A program made the position numbers and the translations under genes. Shown here one piece after another: positions 1 to 12,100 of a DNA stretch of 64,000 nt. Every line of letters begins with the position of its first letter. The stretch's first letter is position 1. The stretch is from Atherinomorus stipes (Eukaryota > Chordata > Actinopteri > Atheriniformes > Atherinidae). The stretch spans positions 124,001 to 188,000 of the forward strand of contig JALJCO010001078.1 of NCBI GenBank assembly GCA_023101725.1, given 5' to 3'. The notes beneath the pieces were generated by a model. The model had not been told where the DNA came from and did not search any database. It was given only the letters and a program-made list of their open reading frames with translations.

Positions 1-122
<122 letters not shown>

Positions 123-343
123 GCCACAGAATGTTATCACCATATAAAACGCTCAAACCAGCTGCCAGCATAAAATAGTTCCTATACTCAAACATGTTTA
201 GCGAGTTTAATAAAGTGAATAAACATTTGTCATTAAATGTTTACTCTGTGGGACCATGGTAGAAGCAGATTAAACAACTCTGATCTGTGCATTATGCAGT
301 TTTAATGCACTACGCGAAGTCTAGAAGACCACGATGCGCAGCG

Positions 344-382
344 TACACACACACACACACATACTGTATACATATATATACA

Positions 383-422
<40 letters not shown>
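344..422. repeat. Compound (CA)n/(TA)n microsatellite
   Basis: A short CA tract is followed by a roughly 40-base TA tract. The two ORFs over it, one on each strand, are only translations of the repeat. Confidence 0.95.
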
Positions 423-425
<3 letters not shown>

Positions 426-1400
426 AAAGCATATGTGTCTGTGTGATTATTCTAAGAAAATATTTGACCTTTAATGCACTATTGCTACACATTTATTGTT
501 GTTTAATTTAGCTTTAAGTTATAACTGGTTTCCTCTAAACATGTTCTGCAATGTTCTTCATTCAGTGTCTGTTCAGTTAAATCTGATGCAAAGAAAAGCT
601 GAAATGTCAGCTTTCAGAAATGTCTTGCAGTAAATTCCTGACCAGAATCTGTCCATTTACAGCAAAGTGAGAGAGGTTCAAGAGCCGCTGCTGTGGTTTC
701 ATAGCTGGTATCAAAATATAAATAGCAGTCAATGTCATCGGCGCCATAATATGATGAGGTAAGGACAGTTAATCTTTGAATAATTGACATGAAAAATACT
801 GACACATTTACATGCACACACACACACACCTGCTTTTAGATTCCTGGCAGAAAAAGACATGAATAATGGATTTTAGTTTTCCCTGGCCCGAGGGAGAAGC
901 TTTTAAACATAATTTGTTGCTTTAATTTATTTACACAACCTGGCAACAAAAGCCCTCAGGCTAGGTGCATTACACAGAACTGAACCATGGGGTTCATATA
1001 CATACATGACACACAGCACGATACATACATGCTTGCACAAGATATTGTTTTATGCTTTTAAAGAAACATGTTTATGTTACATGTTTTAATGATGCAGGGA
1101 TACTTTTAGATCCAAAAGTCAGTTTTTATTTTCTCCACATTTTTTTAAAAAAGAAAATCTGTTTATTTTTCCGGCAGGCTACTGGGTAGTTACATATTTC
1201 CAGTCACAGTTTTTCACAACCAGGTAAAGTATTTGCTTGTTATTAAGTTGTAACATAACATCATCTTATACCGTACCTTAAATTCAAAGACACAGCATCA
1301 CATTTTTGATAGAAAGATAAATATTTCACTTGACCTGGTTCACAACATCCATGTGTCATTTTCACCAGTCACCATTTTTCTAGTGAATGCTGGTTTTCAG
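423..1400. other. Non-genic AT-rich sequence
   Basis: I see no exon with splice signals, no RNA gene and no clear transposon here. A short CA tract lies near 818-830. Confidence 0.5.
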
Positions 1401-1840
1401 TAGGGATGTGCACAACTAATTGTCTAGTTGACTAAGAATTATTAAACTTCAACATGTATTTTAATTTAAATAAAATAGCTTTGGGTTGTCTACTGAGCAG
1501 TGCTGGTTTCCAGTCTGACTGCTGCAGGAATCAAAGCTCCTTTTTGATCAGTGAAGGTGTAACACGCTTACTTTTGAACCCACCTTAATTATCTCGTTAT
1601 CTTAAGAAAATAAAATGTTGTAATGAGATAACTATCCCAATAAACTATCCAGTTTTTACAAGAAAACAGTCCTTGTTATCCCTGGATAACGAAAAAAATC
1701 AATTTATCCTGAGATTACAATGAAGACAAGCGTTCAGGTTTTACTTTTGTTACTTTAAGCCCCCCATCCCCTCTCCCTAATGCAGCTTTTCATATTTTGT
1801 TTGAATCATTTCAAACTAACCAAGTGGTTGTACATCCTTA
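1401..1840. mobile_element. MITE-like element with imperfect terminal inverted repeats
   Basis: The left end starts TAGGGATGTGCACAACTAAT. The right end, read on the other strand, starts TAAGGATGTACAACCACTTG, an imperfect inverted match. There is no coding capacity, and I could not define a target duplication. The interior carries motifs built from TTATCTC and GAGATAA. Confidence 0.45.
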
Positions 1841-3780
1841 ATTATGGAAATCAATAGCAACCACGTCTGCCTGTTTTTTATGCCAGTATCTCAAGATCAC
1901 AAGTTAATTAATCTATTATCTTGAGATCACAGAGCTTGTGCTCACATGATAACAAGTTCATTTTTGTAATTATTTATAGAAACCAGCCTTTTAAAAAGCC
2001 CTACTAATCATTAAAATTTCCTGAGGGGTAATAATAGTAATTTTCTTTTTCATTTATGACCAACTGGTTATCAGAAGATACAGTATTTAGTTTTGTTTTC
2101 CCAAGGTCACACACATAGAAGGTGCGCTAAAAAAAACAAACAAAAAAGACGAAGAAGAAAAAGAAAAAGAAAAAGAAAAAGAAAAGAAAAAAAATGGTTT
2201 GCCCTGTTTTATTGTTGGTTGTTACTTGGTCAGAATTTTTAACAGTACTGTAAGTTAAAGCATGCATTATTTCATTTTCTTCCTGGCAAAAGATTTCATG
2301 AACTCTTTGTTTTATTGTAGTTTTTAAATGTAATTCAATGGTTACTTTGAGATAATGACTAAAAAAGTTTATCTGAAAACAGTAAAACTATGTTTGTTAT
2401 CTCAAGATAATGATACTGAATAGATTTTACAAGCATAAAACCAACCAGGAAACGACAAAGTTTTACTTAACTTATGACATGTAATCAGGAAAATTACATC
2501 CATAAAGAGGACAGTTGTGAAATGGATGTATTTCAGTAGAAATTTGGATTGCTTTCATATTGTTTTCAGATTTTTCACATCCACAAAAAACTGCATGATA
2601 CGCTAAAAAGGAGCACATTTTACAGAATGACCTCAGCTGAAAGGAAGTAACAGTAAGAAACCTTTTTTAAAAGAACCAGAAAATGTTACAAAACAAAGAG
2701 AGTACTATATTTCAGTCTGTTTATTGTGTGTCAGATTCTTTTTTTTTTAATCTCAGTTGCTTTTAATAACATGTTCATACATCAGCTGCTGTGAGAAGTT
2801 TGTCAGGTTTCCTGGTCCAAACTGCACACACACACAGCAGCGCTGCATGCGCAGAAGCTGCCAACCCTGATAGTTTATTCAAAAACAGTTTCACTTTAAT
2901 GTATAAAGAAATCTCTTTATACATTGTGAGAACTAGACATTCAGAACTTGACTCGCTTTATGATATATTATTCAAGATTTTTTCATCAACTTGCCCATAA
3001 AATAACAATTTTTACACTGACTCACAGTACATGTTCTGTAACCACACAGGCGCGCTTTGATTCAAAACAGATGGCTTTTCATATCCAATATCTTCTGTCA
3101 TGGACGTCTCTACAACAGACTTTAGGATCAGCAGTGCCACAAAGCTTTGATCACACACACCCCATGGTGTGCCTCATGTTGTCAAAAGTTCAAAGTGTGT
3201 TTACAGACACTATTTACTGCACTCTGGATTGTTGGCCATGCTGAGATCATAATCATGGTGAGTTATTTACAGTTTATGCATCTTCAAATTCAACTCATTA
3301 TAGACTGATAATTGTACACAGATATCAAGCAATAAGTACAAAATCCAATATTTAACCAGATTATGTGCCTGAACACTGCCCAGTGTTGTAGTGACACACT
3401 GCTGCTACTATTATTACTGCCTCAATGCCCCAATTCAAGGGCTTTTTAAAATCAAATTCAACATTATCTTAACCGGGTTATTAAACAGTTATCAAACCCT
3501 TAAAAATAGTTCCCAAAATCAGAGCTTCGACTGCACATGCATTCACAATGCCATCACAATGCCAAGTGCTTTATCACATAATATATAACATGTAGGTCAT
3601 GTAAATGGCCATTAAGCATACAGCTGAGCTGTAAACTTTACCTGCCAAGCCTGCGCGTTTTGAGCCAATCAGGTTTAAGCATTTAGTTTCAACAATATTA
3701 ATATGAGGCTCCCACAGATTAAACTGAAAATTTACATCAGAGTAAGCAATACTCACTTAATTTTCATTCATATCAGACCT
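1841..3780. other. Non-genic sequence with GAGATAA/TTATCTC motifs and A-rich repeat
   Basis: No supportable gene. It contains an (AAAAAG)n tract at about 2143-2196 and further copies of short TTATCTCAAGATAA-like palindromes around 1910-1930 and 2395-2410. The small ORFs at 2791-3588 have no family-like composition. Confidence 0.5.
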
Positions 3781-4070
3781 CAATTCAATTCAACTTTATT
3801 TGTGTGGCGTCAGTTCATGACAATTTCATCTCAGGGCGCCTAACAAGTCAGATTCGTAATAGCCTAGCGAAGGAAACCAACAGATTGGATGGAATCTTGA
3901 ATTGACCCGGTCCAGTCCCCCATCCTGAGCAAGCACGGAGTGATAGCGACAGTGGTAAGGAAAACACCCTTTTAACAGGGAGGAAAAAACTCAAGCAGAA
4001 CCCGGCTGAGGTAGGGCGGCCATCTGCCTCGGCCGGCTGGGGTGGAGAAGACGGAAAGAGAGACCAACAA
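3781..4070. repeat. Teleost interspersed repeat (TCAATTCAATTCAACTTTATT type)
   Basis: It opens with the tandem AATTC/AACTTTATTTGTGTGGCG head typical of a very abundant teleost repeat. It continues through the family's internal block with GGAAACCAACAGATTGGATG and ends in GGCCGGCTGGGGTGGAGAAG. Assignment is by recognition of the fish-wide consensus, not by a database search. No protein is encoded. Confidence 0.7.
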
Positions 4071-4199
4071 CACTTTCATTAGTTTCCAGGTTGATGTTCA
4101 ATCAGAAAAATATGATTTAACTGTTTAGTCCATTGTAAACATTCCCTGTCAATCTCCTCTGGTGCAGAAATTGGGACGTCCCCCTTGGTCTCACAGAAG

Positions 4200-4418
4200 A
4201 TGGAATGCGTCATGCCTGTACAGACTGCAGTCGCTTCGACACAGATCGGATATGTATCCGATTCAATACCACATTTGAAAGTGGCCTGAATCTGATCCAA
4301 ATATGTCAGATTCAATGCGACTTGGGCTGTTCACACAGTCAGAAGCAGATCGGATATGGGTCACATTTGAGCGAAAAGATCGGATTCAGGTTGCATTTAC
4401 CAGCGGTGTGAACGTAGC
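4200..4418. repeat. Fish repeat with GATCGGATAT motifs, interrupted by a hAT-like element
   Basis: This stretch repeats blocks such as CAGATCGGATATG and GATCGGATTCAGG and ends GGTGTGAACGTAGCC. That is the pattern of a known class of fish repeats built on GATCGGAT words. Its end supplies the target duplication of the hAT-like element that follows, so it is older than that insertion. Confidence 0.5.
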
Positions 4419-4854
4419 CAGGGCCAGCCGTGGCTTAGGCAGTATAAGTAAATGTTAAGGGTGCCTGCCACCAGGGGGCGCCAGAAATCGCGGGAGAAAA
4501 CAATGAGTCACTGTATTTTGTACTTAAAAATATAGCCGTGGGTGTAAGGATCTCTGAAGAGAATTACTTTTCATAGAGAACGTGTTTTGTAGTTTTAAGT
4601 AGGATGTAGATAGAGAACAAACATTGAGTTTTGCGAACAGGGAGAAACCAAACATAGGGCGCCACAAAGCAGGATTGGAAACATGCAAATACCCTGCCCC
4701 TAGAATAAGCCCACATATAAATTCAAAGCCCACTAAACAGGCTAGGACTTTCCTAATGAGCCTGAAAATTCCCCGCCCTACAATCTCTACCACCAATCAG
4801 ACCTCCTTTACTTGCCACTCGATTTTAATTTTTGTTGCATCAAAAAAAGTCAAC

Positions 4855-4932
4855 ATGTCAAAGCGTCCCAAACTGTCTGGTGCCCAGGGGAGGGAAAAAA
4901 AGAAGAGGATGAAAAACGTGATAAAGACAGAG
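4855..4932 (+). pseudogene. Remnant first exon of a hAT-type transposon ORF
   Basis: An ATG opens a peptide beginning MSKRPKLSGAQGREKKKRM and running to a possible donor (GAG then GTAACG). Lysine-rich starts of the form MSKR-K-LSGA are typical of ZMYM1-like hAT transposon proteins in fish; this is recalled family knowledge, not a search result. The rest of the transposase is absent, so it is a fossil. Confidence 0.5.
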
Positions 4933-5868
4933 GTAACGTTACAGTAAAGATTATGTGAATGATATTATTTTACTGTTGCAGAAGTAGTACATCTTACTTC
5001 TGCGAAGTGCGCATATGCGCAGTCACGAAACTACGGAAGCCTTGGCGTTCACAGCCAAGTCTGCCGATAGTACAAGCGTAGAAGAAGAAATTCCATGTTT
5101 ACATTGTGCTAAGAGCAACAGAGCTGCAGACAAACGGGTACAAACACAAGAGGGGTTGGATATTGATTTAAAAGAAAGAAAGAAAAAAAAAAAAAGAACG
5201 CGCGATCTTGTCTGCCGCGCCTTCCGTAGCCTCATGAACCCGCATCGGCGTGCTCGCAGCAGATGCGAACTGTTTAGGCTCTAAAAATATACTAAATGAT
5301 GTTGTTTCAAGTAAATTCTGGACGCTACCCACTTAGGAAACTGGGATAACATTGGACAAGCAGTATGGAGGAATATTGACAAGTTTTTGTGCACTTTTAT
5401 GGACCTTTTTGGTTAGGGCACAATCGAACTCCTTTCTGAAAGTTGGGGGAAAACGAGAAAAAAGTGCTCCAGAGTCTTGCTCACCATGTGGGTAAGTGGA
5501 AAATAAAGTTACATCATTCTGTGGGTGTACTATTCCTTTAAACTGTGCATCAGTGTTAAAGTACACATCATTAATATTACGGTATAACTTAGGTTCCCAC
5601 ATGCTATACTGCAGTTTACTGATTCTGTGCATTCTGCTAATTGGCATTTCACTGTAATGACAATAAAAAAAATTGAAATTTTTACTAATGTATGAACTAC
5701 TAATATAATTTGGTAATTAGAAAAATTGCATTGTATATTATACACTATAGTCTACATTATGCATGTATCTCTTTTTTCATTTATATCATATCATTTTATC
5801 TTAGTCTTGAAATCATGTGTTTATTATTATACTAGTGTCACATACCTGTATTCTTCTTCTGTCTTCAG

Positions 5869-5966
5869 ATGCGCTGCTGAGGTTTCTGAGTCCCACCATT
5901 GTGAATCCTCCTGTCGCTTCCACCTCAGCACCACAACCCAGCAGTGATGCAGCAGCATCAAGCTAG
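5869..5966 (+). pseudogene. Distal exon-like remnant of the same hAT-type ORF
   Basis: After a polypyrimidine tract and CAG acceptor, one frame reads DALLRFLSPTIVNPPVAS, then a Ser/Ala/Pro-rich tail and a TAG stop. The composition resembles the linker region of hAT transposon proteins. The join from the remnant first exon is not in phase as written, so intermediate exons or a deletion must be invoked. Confidence 0.35.
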
Positions 5967-6187
5967 TTCATTTTTTGTATTTGTTTCTTTAATCATTTCT
6001 TAAGTATTTTGAATGTGCAAATTGATTTATTTAAATAAAAGAACGTCCAAGACAAAGCTAATAAGTTTTTTGTGAGTAAACATTACAGTATACTAGCAGT
6101 GCAAATACTGTACTGTGATGCAAGGGGGGCGCCACCTAAAATCTTGCTTAGGGCACCAGATTGGTTAAGGTTGGGCCTAAATGTAGC

Positions 6188-9100
6188 CTCGAAGCTGCAC
6201 AGTTTCCCTTTTTTTATGGAGTGACTCATATTGTCACATTTGGTAGTGTGATATTCAATCTGATTCCACATACAAGTTCTTGTAGGCTAGTGTTTGTCGG
6301 TGAAATGAGGATATTTGCCGGCGAGGTTTGTCAACCTGAGTGTGCTTTTCTGTCACCGCAGCAGGAAAGGTAATCTGTTTCTCCACGCAGCTGTCATCAT
6401 CAAAGGAATCCCACTCCCATGTCTACCACGCACAACAACCCACACAGAGGAGATGGCACAATTACGCACATGGGTACACTCCGACACACATGTGCACGCG
6501 CCAACATGCCCACCAACACGCATGAAAATTCACATGCAAACACAGCACACGTGCACAAACACCGCGACTTACATCCACACACAAAGCAAATCTCACTCCT
6601 GCTTGATGTTGTGGGTTTTCTTTAAGAAGCTTGGCTCCTGCCGTGAACACAGCAGTGGAGGAATGGACACGTACACACACTATCACACACACACTCTTGG
6701 ACTTGCACTCAAAGCAGCTTCACAGCAGCCTCCAACAAGGGAGTAAGTCATCGAAGCTCCCACATCATTTGACGCAGCACCAGGAGAGAAAAATGCTTGT
6801 TTTTGTAACATTTTGAGGTGCATTGTTCACTGAGTCAAATTTACATGACAACTTATGACTTTAATTTCATTTCAACTGATTTTTAGTGAGTACAATAAAC
6901 ATGTGTCCTGCTGTGGCCACAATATTGTTAAAGTTAGCAAAAAGTTGCAAATCTATTCAGTCCATCTTCAAATGCAGGATTCTTCCACAAAGGATTTATT
7001 CACCAGACAGACCTTTAAATAATCTGAAGGCAGCAGATACATGCTTTCATTAAAATGAAACATAAATGAAGCTGTTGCATTTTGGTGGCTTTATTGCTGC
7101 CTCCTAACATCTTTTGTTCTTCAGCTATACTTAATCACAGTTAATCTCTGCCATGCTGCAGCAGGTTTGCAGTCTGCACCTCCTTTTACTAGATCCACAT
7201 CCCCCTCCATCATAACGGAACCTACCCAACCCTCCTTTCATGCTTAAGTCATCCTGCCTGGGCTGCTACAACACCTTCCTGTCTCGACTCCCAAAACACT
7301 CCCCAGCCCTTATATCTAGAACCTGCCTCCCTAACATGTCCTGCAGCACCACAGCTGGCTCCACAAGACCTATGATATTGAATACAAACTCCGCCGCTCA
7401 GACCCACAGTGCACATGTCAGCCTGTCATTTGCATTCTGTCGTTACCTGCCACTTAGCCGTCTTCTCCCTACAGCAGGGTGGGTTATCCAACACCAGCCC
7501 CTCTTTCCTTTTGAAGGTGGAATAACTTCACTCTACTCTGATCCGCAGAGCTTCAACCCATTTTCAATCATAACCCCAAAAAATTGTCTCTTCAACAAAT
7601 AAGTCATCTTAGACTTCATCCTGGTATTTTTAAAATCATATTTACTTCCCATTCTTATCCCCTCTTTAAGCTCCCCATTGTGTGTCATACACACACCTGG
7701 AGAAGAAGTAATGAATTGCAACTTGTGTTTTATCTAATTAAGAGAAAGCTGCACTTAAAACATTGAGAGAGTAAAGTGTTTCTCTCCAACAGCCATATAA
7801 GATGAAATAATGATGCAAGCAGAGAGAGCAGGAAAAGGCAGGAGAGAATGATAGATCACGAAAAGCTTGAAAATGATTTGAAATAAAATCTTTAGTACCC
7901 TTTTGTATTATTTTCTATATGGAAATCTTGTAAAGCTAAAAAGTATTTTCATCTTTACTCATTTTTCTCAGTTTACAGATGACATATGTTCCATTTAAAT
8001 CTTTTCATATCCCAAATTTTGAGCAATTCCCAACAGGGAATAGCTTCACCCATGGCTGCCGTCTTCTCTGGTCACACTTCCCAAACTGTCAAGCTTTTAC
8101 CAAACTGTATTGAAAGGTGACGAATGGGTAAAAATGTAGGTCTCATATCATGTTGATACTTGGTATTGTTCTGATTAAAATTGTAAACTACAGCTCAGGC
8201 CTTGGTGGAGGATAGATTATCTTAGTGGCTTCTTTGATTTGTGGTTCTGAAATAATGGCTAATCAAGATCCATCCATCCATTGTTTGTTCCTGCCTTTTC
8301 CAATGCAAGGTCATGGAGGGCGGGGCTGGGGCTGGTGGCAAAGTCATCAAGATTTTTTGATCATGTAGCTTTGCCTTTAGCACTGCTGTGAAGCTGCTAT
8401 TGTTTGGTTTATTTCTGTAAAAAAAAAAAAAAAAGACATTGGCAAAGTCAGTGATGTCACTGATGGGTAGGATAATTTGTATTTTATTTTGTTTAATCTT
8501 TCATTTACAAATGAAAATTATTACAAAGAGATTCTTATTTACAATGTTTAACCTGGGAATAAAGCAAACAGTGGTGATCTGATGAAGCATTTGTGACTAG
8601 TTGAATAGCAGAGTAGTAGATTGTGTCCAGTTTATAGAGTTCTTTTGCATGCATGTTAGTAGATTATATCTCCATCATTAATTAAAGCAACCCTTACCAT
8701 TGTTGCCTTGTTGCACTATTTTTTTTTAATAGGGTAAAATGCTATGAATGAGGTAATGGAACTCAGTAATACAAGATAGACCCACCATTAATCATATTCC
8801 AATCTCTAAATTTTCAATGAAAACTCCAAGCAATCCTTGCTGCGGGGACCACGCCTAGGATTGGCGATGGACCTGCCTGTCAGACCTTTGCTTCTGCATT
8901 CCCTTAGAAGGGAATGGGGGGTGGGTCTTTAGATTGAGGCGGGACTGTTTATATTCAGACAATTTTGCTGTGCTTTCTGAAATGCAAGATCGGTAAGGGT
9001 TACTTTAAGGGGAGAGTGGACTTCTCTACAATCATACATTTAAAGAGAGTGATGCAGAACTGGGAGCTGCATGCTCTCAGGCTGGTTGGAGGGCACTTAT

Positions 9101-12100
9101 TGCAGTGGAAATTAGGTGCACGGACTTTATTGGCACATCCATGCAGGCAGGGCCTCCTAGAAATGCTCAGTTTCACTGCAACACAAGATCTAGAGCTAGA
9201 GTTTTTGGCCCTGGCTCTGAAGGTGGGACAAAGCTTGGGGGAGAGAGGGATCCTAAGGAGGGCTGCAAGGAGCGTTTGGGAGACCTTTTTGCTGCTCCAC
9301 ACCTGAGATATTCCAGGATTGAATGAGAGAGATATCTGTGAAGGGTGACTCCCAGCTGATGACCCTGCAGCCCTTCAATTAGCACTATTGGAAGTGCATC
9401 TGGCAGAAATGCTGAGTAGGTAGCTATGTGCTCACATCTGCCAACAGATATAAATGAAGAGAAATTTATAACACATCTAAGTGATGTGGAAAAAGGTTAT
9501 CTAGCCAAATTAAGACTTATCAGTTAAAATGAAACTCCATTTAAATCCTAAATTGTATAATAATTTACTAAATTAGCACCATGGCTGATTAGATTAGAGC
9601 TGGAACTGTGGATAAAGAAAATAAACACATTAGGAAAATAACCAGTGAAGTCACAAATTAAGTGATAAATAGAGTTACTTTTTCAACTGTTCAACCACAG
9701 GAGTTGAAAAATCAAATGAAATGCAAATTACTTTTTTAAGGCCATTTTTCTATATAGTTTATGATCTACATAGATTAAACAGTTTACAAACATTCACCCA
9801 TCAAGGCCACTATGACTGCATTTGTGATTTGTCCACCATGTTTTACTAAAGGCATGCCAATCAACCTCAGCTTGGATTTGTGTTAACCTGCTTACATGCT
9901 AAACTAATGCAAACAGAGGATAGTAAACATTCTAAATATCAGCAACATCCTGCATCAGCATATTTGCATTGCTACTGAGCATGTGAACTCGCTGACATCA
10001 GCATATAGCTGAAAGCACTCCTCTGCTTATGTACAGCCTCACAGAACTGTTAGCACGGGTGTCATCGCACTGTTGCTAAGGAAATCAATGAATGCAATTA
10101 ATCGATTACCAGAATTGCTGGGTAATCATTTTTGGCCAATCCATCAAAAAAGACTAATCGTTTAAGCCCAAGAATCAATATCCCCATCTATTCTTGCTTC
10201 ATCTTGGACATGTGCCGTGACTCTGCAGGTTTGGTGTTCTGAGACGTGATATAAATCAAATGTGTCAGTTTGTGCAGATCATAGTTAGAGAATATTCCTG
10301 CAAAAATCCAGTAAAGCATAAAAAAAGGCATTTGAATTTGAATGAGCAACAATATGAGCAAATGAGGTTGAGATTGGGGCATCCTTTTTTTTTCTGCTGC
10401 CGCATTACTCGCCTTCCTCGTCAGCCCCAACGCAGCAAGTCAAGGGAGGGAGTGCTATTTAATAATAAGAAAAAAGGTGTCACATTAATTCAGACAAATT
10501 CAAGCAATCTAGTTTTCTAATAAAGCTGTCATATTTGCATCCGGTGACTTACACTCACCATCGTTTTAGATTAATTCCCGTCACAACCTTTTGATTTATG
10601 AATGCATAATAACTGAAAGCAATGTCTGTGTCTGTGAGCTGGAGTGTGTGCCGTTATGTATGTGTGTATGTGAATCAGTGTCTCCAAAGCAATGAGTTTT
10701 AATCTACCATGTTGGTTGTGCCTAGATGAGAGAAAAATCACATTTTGCTTTAATTGAGGAAGTGTTACAGTAAGAGGGAAGGATAGAAAGAGGAGAAGCA
10801 TCATTGCTTCCCTGTTCAAGAGGAACCTCTCATCTCTGCTTATCTCATGTTCGTTCCTATCAAAGAACCAGTGCATAGTCTTTTATGCCTTCTAATGTCT
10901 CCTTCCCACTTGAGATTGTTTTTTCATATTCATTCTTTGTGAGTAAAATCCAAAGGTCAACATCTACTCCTACTGCACACATAAAGGAGGAGCTTTTTTC
11001 TAGAATTTTTACTCAGAATCACTTTTTTATGTTCCTTTTTCTGGTCAAGGTTCCACCTGCTTTGCATCCCGTAATAGTTATGTTGTTTTTTGTTTGTTAC
11101 TCATGAAATTAAGCCAAAATGCAGAAGTATTGTGAAGAGTAAGAAGCAAGTTTCTGATAACTCATTACATAGCTGGTGATTCCTTAATTTGGTGCTCCCG
11201 ATGACTGTCATCTTTATTTTTGCAGTCGATCTGTAGATCGTTTTCTGTTACCTTACAGGTATAGAAGCTGGTGATCTGGTTTTTCCTGTTTTGACTGAAC
11301 AGCTGATGCCTTTGCTTTTTTGTCTGACCCTTTTTCTTTCTCTTCCCTACTTCATCAGATCCAGCATTAATTCAGCACCAGACTAATTTTGAAGTAAAAT
11401 GTAACATAATATTTAGGTATAAAGAGGAGCCGTTTGTGACAGTTGAAGGTCCTGCCATTATGCCTTCAATTGATCATGCTACTTGGGCACAGGGATGTTC
11501 CTTTGGCTGAATAGTCAGGATGGACAGCACAAGTTGTTTTAAGAAAAGAAAAGAAAAGAAAAAAGTATTATTATGTATGAAACAGATAATGACTGTGTGA
11601 TATGTCAGTTTTCATTCATCTCAAGTTTACTGAATTATAAGATTCCTTAAGGATCTTTTTTTTTCCACTACACAAGTTTTCTAAATTTCCTCTTGCTTCT
11701 GACTCGTTTTGAAGGCACTGATGTTAATTATGCACATTCCTGAGGCCATCATAGTCCTGCAGAACCACAGGGCTGAGAGCATTTCATAACATTGTGTTCC
11801 AGCCTGGAGCAGATGCTGTGCACCTCCACGTAAACACCTGGATATCAACATACTGTATTGGCCATTTTGAATGTTCATTATGGCAAACAAACCCAAGACA
11901 ATGGTCAACATCAGACTGGCTTTAACTTCCTGAGCTCAGAAAAGGAGACAGGATGCAAGAGAGATACTAAAATAGCCTTTGTCTGGAGCACCAAAGTTCT
12001 TTTAAGTCCTAAAACTGAAATAGGGTATTTATATTTTTCACACAATTGCATGCAGAAATTCTTATCTAGTATCTCTACCGTCTCCAAAAAAGAAAAGAAT

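Larger units (their letters stand above)
4419..6179 (+). mobile_element. Internally deleted hAT-like DNA transposon with 8-bp target duplications
   Basis: The left end reads CAGGGCCAGCC. The right end on the other strand reads TAGGCCCAACC, matching at 8 of 11 positions, as expected for eroded hAT termini. It is flanked by AACGTAGC (4411-4418) and AATGTAGC (6180-6187), matching at 7 of 8 bases; 8-bp duplications are the hAT signature. Inside is a lysine-rich start-like peptide (MSKRPKLSGAQ) and a distal exon-like piece, but no transposase catalytic region. It is therefore probably a non-autonomous derivative of a ZMYM1-like/hAT element. A polyadenylation-like AATAAA lies near 6036. Confidence 0.7.

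Noticed and set aside
5015..5284. 89-codon ORF inside the hAT-like element
   Set aside because: No transposase signature, and a shadow ORF exists on the other strand. Treated as element filler.
6315..6746. 143-codon His/Thr-rich ORF and its shadows
   Set aside because: It is the translation of a CA-rich low-complexity tract.
8965..9306. 113-codon + strand ORF
   Set aside because: Competing ORFs of similar length exist on both strands, there is no domain-like pattern and no splice partners. Probably chance.
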